Position numbers and translations under genes: made by a program. The notes under the pieces were generated by a model. The model was not told where the DNA came from. It worked only from the letters and a program-made list of their open reading frames with translations, and did not search any database. DNA of 64,000 nucleotides from Macquaria australasica. Its lineage: Eukaryota > Chordata > Actinopteri > Centrarchiformes > Percichthyidae. This document shows, in pieces, positions 58,339 to 64,000 of the stretch. The stretch lies in the NCBI GenBank assembly GCA_005408345.1, contig SEMN01000174.1, positions 248,001 through 312,000 of the forward strand. Reading direction: 5' to 3'. Every line of letters starts with the position of its first letter. Within the stretch, counting starts at the first letter, position 1.

Positions 58339-58362
58339 CAACCCTAACCCTAACCCTAACCT
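58339..58362. repeat. Short telomere-type repeat (CCCTAA, 3-4 units)
   Basis: AACCCTAACCCTAACCCTAA followed by one diverged unit, about 100 bases beyond the coding relic. Confidence 0.85.
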
Positions 58363-58399
58363 TACCCTCAACCACTGACCCAAAAATCTGTGTCCCCAA

Positions 58400-61300
58400 T
58401 TTCCCAATTGGGGACACGACCTTAAACCTGTATGTCACTTCAACCAACGGAGGACCTGCATTGCCTTAAACTGAAGACTTTTCCTAATTTATCTATGCTT
58501 GTGACAAGAAAATATTCACAAACACATACAGACTCAGCAGGCACATTGTGTCCTGTTACGAACTCGTATCTCCCCCAGAAAAGTGGCTGTGCGTCAGTCG
58601 ATGGCTTTCTGACATCTCAGGTGAGACACGTTTTCTGAAACAGGAGAAAAACCTTCCAATGCGGCAAGACAAGCTGAGCCTCTAATCAGTGATTACTGCC
58701 AGGCTGAGGGACAGAGGGAAGAGAGGCTCCCCAGTGTGTCTCAAAGCGTATCAAAGCATTCAGAAAGGTGCACAGACACACATGCCCACACTCATTCACA
58801 GTGTTTGCTGAAGTGCACACAAACACAGGTTACTAGATGGGCACTGAAAACCCTGTGACAACATCGTAACAGTGAACACACGGTATCCTGATAAATGTCA
58901 CAGTCCCATCTGAACCAATCAGGAACAAATATTTACTTACCTGTAATTATCAAAATCTGTTATTCTGAAAATCATACAGACATTGTGTGTGACAGATGAT
59001 GAACAAATATACAAGCAAATAATCCACCCTGATTTCATTCTTGGAGAAAGAAATACAAATATTCTTCAGTAATTAGCAACTGTTCACTCAATAAGTCAAT
59101 TTTTTTGCTATTTTTTATTTCTTTGATTGTGAAATTGCACTGTTCTCAAACAACCAACTGATGCAATGTGTCACATCATTTTCAGTGATAAGTTATACAC
59201 TTTGGCAGCAAACATCACTTGTTAGACAAAACCAACAACAACATTATTTGGCATGTGAGTGGTGCTATACAGGTACTACTAGTACATTTTTTTATATAAA
59301 AAATGCATCTGTTGGTGTCAGAGTGATGTGTGGTAGAGTTGCTAGCTGAATTTCAGAGCTTTATGCTTTGGTTTGTCCACAGACCTTTGAACTGTTTTCA
59401 GTCAAAAGCAGAAGACGGGGAATAATGACATTAGCATTTGAGGGATTCATTAAATATTCATTCAACTGTAGTAAAATAAACAGTCTGATGCACAGCAAGT
59501 ACAGCACTAAAAAGTCACTGCTCCTGATTGATATAAATTTCACACAAGTGGCTGCTGAGGCAGAACAGTCAAAGATCATCATTGCCAGCCCAATGCTGTG
59601 GCCACCTCTGTAATGTGTCTTCAACTGATAGTCATTCTGCTGAAATGCAATGTCCCTGCTGAGGTTAGCGACCATGAAAGGACCCTTGAGTCAGACCCTG
59701 ACCTGATGGGTCCACAGCTGAACGATTACGCATCCCTGAGATGTGTGATATGAATCCTGATCAGGCCGGGCTGCTGTGTATCCTTCGCTGCCACCCAGAA
59801 AGGATAATAGCCACTCAGCTAGTCACCCAACAGGACTCTGATAAATAAAGCCCTACTGCAGGAACCTTTCCAGTAATCCAGGGAACCTTTTAGGAACTCA
59901 GGAGCTTTACCTGCATTTCAAACATAGGAACCAGGGTCTGAATTTAGTGCCTGGGCCCAAAAAGTCCCCTGCTGTCGGGGTAGTACCTTCCAATGGCCCA
60001 GGAACTATCAGAGAGGAGTTTACAGTGCTGAATGTCTCTAACTGGTTTCCAGTATCACTATTATGATTAGGAATAGGAACATTTATTGACATTTTTAACA
60101 GTGGTACTTGTACTTTACTTGAATATTTTAATTTTATGGTACTTCTACTCTACAACTTATCAGGACATACTGTACTTTTTACTCCTTTGTTTTACAGCTA
60201 TAATTATTAGTTATATACTATTAACAATCCAATAATATAATACATAATACTATAACACTGAAAAGGGTTGTTTTTCTGCATTTTTCTGCACTTTTACTGT
60301 GCTCATAAGACTTATGTTCTTTTACTTATTAAGATTTTGAATACAGGACTTTTGCTTGTTATGGAGTATTTTTTACATTGTGCTATTGGTAAAGATCTGA
60401 ATAGTTTCCCTACCACTGGGTTTAAATAAAGTTATGTTCAATCCTAATGTTATATTTAGGGTTGTGGAGACCCCAGGTCCTCTTTAACAGCTCAAAAAAC
60501 ATACTGGTAATTTGCCTAATCTCTATGGTTCTTCAGATGCAAAGGATACACAAACAGTAATATGCACAAGGGCCTTTTTAGTTCCTGTTTTAGTTCCTAA
60601 GTTTAGTTCTTGCATAGGGCTCCTTAGTTTCTGAGACTTTATGATTGAAAAGCACCAGTGCATTGCAAGACTGCTGTGTGGCCAAGTCCATCTGCAAAAT
60701 GTTAGCTTGTTAAACACCTAGCCTGGTGTTCAGCTTAACAGGCAGTCAGACTGCTGGAGAATAAGCAGCCAAGACAGGCTGGCAGCTAAATCGTCAGCCG
60801 GTGTCATCTCAGGTAAGTAGGAGTCCATTTAAAAAAAGAGAGAGACTGCATCCTCTGCTGTTGTTTTCATAGTGAATTGAAGAGTGGGCTCGTGCTCCAT
60901 CAGAGGGCTGCCAGGGAAAAAAAGAAAGGGCCCTGGAGAAAGTCTAAGCGATAAAGCACTGGCATGGATACAGCAGTCTGAGACTGTAGCACAAAAAAGT
61001 GTAGAGTGGGGAGGGTCAACAATATTCACTGGCTGAGGACCCACATTTATCAGAACTCAAAACCATATTGTAGTGAGCTAAAACAGTTTTGAATAGGGGA
61101 TTTATTTTGAATGTGTGGCTGTTCACAGGTGTTATGTTCTGCCATTTCTAAAAGCTGAGAGTCATTTAAATAATAAAAAAAACCCTGTCTGTCTGTTAAG
61201 CATCTCAACCATTTGCTAGTCCTGCAGAGCCTTGAGTCTAAGCAGATTTTCACAAGCTCCCATAATCATGTGCTGCAGGATGTGGACAAAGCTTAGAGAC

Positions 61301-62836
61301 AGAGTGAAACCAAATGTGTAGAGTAAACATGGAGGGAATGTCTAAAAATTCATTTTAATGAAACATTCACTATTTGGAAGTGTATTTTGTGATATAGTCA
61401 TCAGAACAGTATTGATTCCTATTAGTAAAAACATCTGCTCTGGAGATAGTAATCAGGATTGTAGGATAATAATCATCACTTGCTCAGGGGCACTTCCAGT
61501 TGTTGTTACAGTGACTTGACACAGATTTGAACTTTCAAATTACTGACCTAACAATAATAATGTGAAGGAATTAATACATTTGTCGTAACTGACTGAAGTA
61601 GCTGACTGAAGTAGCCACAACAACCCGTGGCTTCAGATCCTGCACTTAGAGCACAAATTACAGAAATTATTAACTTGAGAACACCAATTTATAATCTATA
61701 TATATAATTTCTTTAAAGACATGTTTACTCTGTGTCTTCTTCTACAGTTTTAATCCCACCAAAACAATTGATATGTCAAATTGTGCTTAATTCTTTGTCA
61801 ATGGTCATGATTTTGATAGGCTGTGAATGAGCTCATTATAAAAACATGTACTGTTTATGAATTTTGTATTTACATTCTATTCATCTGTAACTCAGCCAAA
61901 ACATTAATGTCAATTAAATCATGCAAATCACATTCAATGTACACAACAATCACACCTATTTTCCTTATGAAATACTTCTCTGGTTTGTGGTGTTTTGTGT
62001 TTGTGTTGTACCGTATAACTGTGGGTGGGTCTGACTTTTCTTTTTTGCAAAGCTACTATGTGATTTTTCTTTTGATTTTATGGGTGTATTTTAACATGAA
62101 AATAGTTCTACTAAGGCTGTCAACTACAAGTCTTATGTTTACATTTTTGCTCTTCTAAACTTTGGCCAAAACCCACCTCATCATGACTGTTAATTACTGG
62201 CATTCAAAGGGTCCCAGAAGCTGCTTAATTGGCACTCCAGGGCGAAGAGTTAACAATAAATAAACCTTCCAGTTGATTTCTCACGAAGTGAGCTCATTAA
62301 CAAACAGCAGCGGGCACCATAATCTAATTCCCCTTGATGTATTCCACTTTGGCATGTGTGATCGGGTCATGAAAAGTGAATTGATGAGAACTCCTGAAGG
62401 ACAGGAGGAGTTTTGGAGATTCTCTTTCATAACAGGGCCGGCAAACTTTGAAGTGAGACTTTTAACAGAATGTCCTGAGGCTTGTACTTGTTCATTAAAA
62501 GGTAAGGAACATCTATTTTTAATGTTACCAGAACTCTGTCAACAAGAATCTGTTTGATGTACCTTAAAGAACCAGGGTTTTGATTCCCCAAAAATAAAAG
62601 GGGCGAGGAAAGCCTGCCTTTGGTACATTACATCATTACACATGAAAAAGGTGTTTTATTTAGCCATGCGGTCAGTTTCAGAAATTCACCCCCCGCCAGT
62701 TTTTACTGTGTTTGAATGAGAGTGATTTTAATGTGAACCCTATTGGCCTTCACTGCAACAGGTGGGAATACAATGCCTTGCTAAAGGGCATCCTAACTGT
62801 AATAATTGAGTAAGCAGACACTGGGCTTCGCTAAAC
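58400..62836. other. Gene-free stretch
   Basis: No gene recognised. Bases 59880-60080 and 60560-60720 are rich in words such as TTAGTTCCT and CAGGAACTA and may be worn ends of a further non-autonomous element. Confidence 0.35.
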
Positions 62837-62970
62837 TAAGATGCTGAACATGGTAGACATTATACCTGCTTAACATCAGCTTGTTAGCATTGTCACTGTG
62901 AGCATTTTAGCTCAAAGCACTACTATGTACACAGCCTCACAGAGCTGCTAGCATGGCTGTAGACTCATAG
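62837..62970 (+). repeat. 'ttagcatgc' repeat family, 3' fragment
   Basis: From GATGCTGAACATGGTAGACA to GCTAGCATGGCTGTAGACTC, the closing part of the family. Confidence 0.75.
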
Positions 62971-63419
62971 CCTGGTCAGGTTTGCTCGCACAAGTGTTCC
63001 AAGTTGGATTCAGCGACCTCTCTTAAATACACAAACTAATTTCCACTTGATGACTGCCACTTGTTCATGAGGAGGTGCACATTTGCTAAATTACTATGTA
63101 AGGGGTACATGTTCTGCTCCATTTGAAAGAACTTCACATTTTTAAAATCCTGCTGTCGGAAATGAGCAGATGAAAACATATATGCTATTTAGCAATGTTA
63201 GTAGTTTTATTAGGGGACCCAAAAAATGAGAAAATGACAGCCTGTCATGGCAGAGCATTGTACGAGCTGTACTTAAGACAAAATTCTGAATAAGAGAAAA
63301 TTGCTGAATGTGATGAGTTCTACATAACTCATATGTGCCATTTAAGAACGAATCTGTACTCTTGGTTCTTGCATGAAATTGTTGTGTCTCGCCGGATTTG
63401 TTAATGTATTTCATATTCA

Positions 63420-63843
63420 TGCCTTAGTTTTAGTTTTATGTTAAGTTAAAGTCACTCACGTCTAGTCTCGTCTTGCACTTCCTGTTTTATTCTGTACTCA
63501 CCTTTCCCTCTCGTTTCAGACTCTGACTTCCTCCCTTTGTGTGATTTTCCCGCCGTTGTGATTGTCCCTGATTGGTCTCACCTGTTTTCCCTTACCTCAT
63601 GTATAAATAGTCCTTGTCTCCCTTTGTCCTGTGCCAGTTCGTCTTGTTCAGTCTGTTAAATGAGTCGAGTCAAGCGTACCAGCTAGTATTCATGTTACCA
63701 GGTTTTGTTCCAGTCTGTTATTGTTTGATCCTCCAAGTGAGCGTTTTTGTTTTGTTGTTTCTGCCTCAGTAAAGATTTTTGTTATACCCATATATTGTCT
63801 GGAGAGTCGTGCAATTGAGTTCACCAGTTTTGTTCGTGACAGA
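63420..63843 (+). mobile_element. Probable solo LTR
   Basis: CCTGATTGGTCTCACCTG, a TATAAATAG box at about 63603, a long C/T-rich R region, and a closing TTGTTCGTGACA resemble fish LTRs. No primer site or gag-pol-type frame follows within the last 160 bases, and the exact left edge is not clear. Confidence 0.45.
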
Positions 63844-64000
63844 GATCCATTTTGTCCTGTTCATTAGACCTGCGTAACATTTCTGGTGATTCAAACCTGT
63901 GTACTTGGCCACAACTTGAAGAACTGAAATAAAGGTGGGGGTCCTTTAGAGCACGTATGTAGTAATCATACACTTCTTTAGCCAAATTTTGTCATGTATT

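Noticed and set aside
62273..62557. Plus-strand reading with ECPEACTCSLKG followed by GTAAGG, like an LRR N-terminal cap exon
   Set aside because: The match is short, no leucine-rich repeats follow in the window, and upstream sequence gives no acceptor or signal peptide.
1..64000. CRISPR arrays, tRNA, rRNA, bacterial operons
   Set aside because: No regularly spaced identical repeats, no cloverleaf or rRNA core words seen, and gene structure is clearly vertebrate.

Overview
The window looks like nuclear DNA of a teleost fish, probably a percomorph. It is AT-rich, its genes are made of small exons with GT-AG introns, and it holds many degenerate transposons, including several copies of a long repeat rich in 'catgttagcatgc'-type words and pieces of a 'cccaatatcacaaatcac' repeat that are common in perciform genomes. 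There is no sign of bacterial DNA, CRISPR, tRNA or rRNA.

All recognisable genes lie in the left 22 kb, all on the minus strand, and all belong to the complement factor H (CFH/CFHR) family of secreted proteins built from CCP (Sushi/SCR) modules. Gene A (21810 down to at least 13532) has a signal-peptide exon and 12 CCP modules on 14 exons. Its first four modules match factor H SCR1-4, including the typical split of SCR2 over two exons. Gene B (9998 to 2683) is complete: a signal exon plus 7 CCP modules on 9 exons, 459 residues, ending in modules like factor H SCR19 and SCR20 and a TAA stop. Gene C shows only its signal-peptide exon (159-90) and runs off the left edge. Every exon boundary between modules is phase 1, so modules can be added, lost or skipped without a frameshift.

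The cluster has changed recently. A 758-bp block carrying the whole CCP4 exon of gene A (19477-20234) has a copy 98.7% identical at 13475-14232, where it forms the last visible exon of gene A. CCP7 and CCP8 are an older tandem pair. A dead CCP exon with two stops and no working splice sites lies at 15871-16024. No terminal exon for gene A was found before gene B begins. Either gene A ends by reading into the following intron, or it splices into gene B's modules. The second option would give a 19-module, about 1175-residue protein, close to mammalian factor H.

From about 22 kb to 64 kb I find no intact gene. This part holds relics of mobile elements: a PIF/Harbinger element with fragments of both its transposase and its Myb/SANT-like protein (23778-25432), several terminal-inverted-repeat or fold-back elements, two LTR-like segments, SINE/LINE-tail fragments, simple repeats, and an unidentified intronless, frameshifted coding relic (56639-58241, minus strand). 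I could not run any search, so family names rest on motif recognition by eye.
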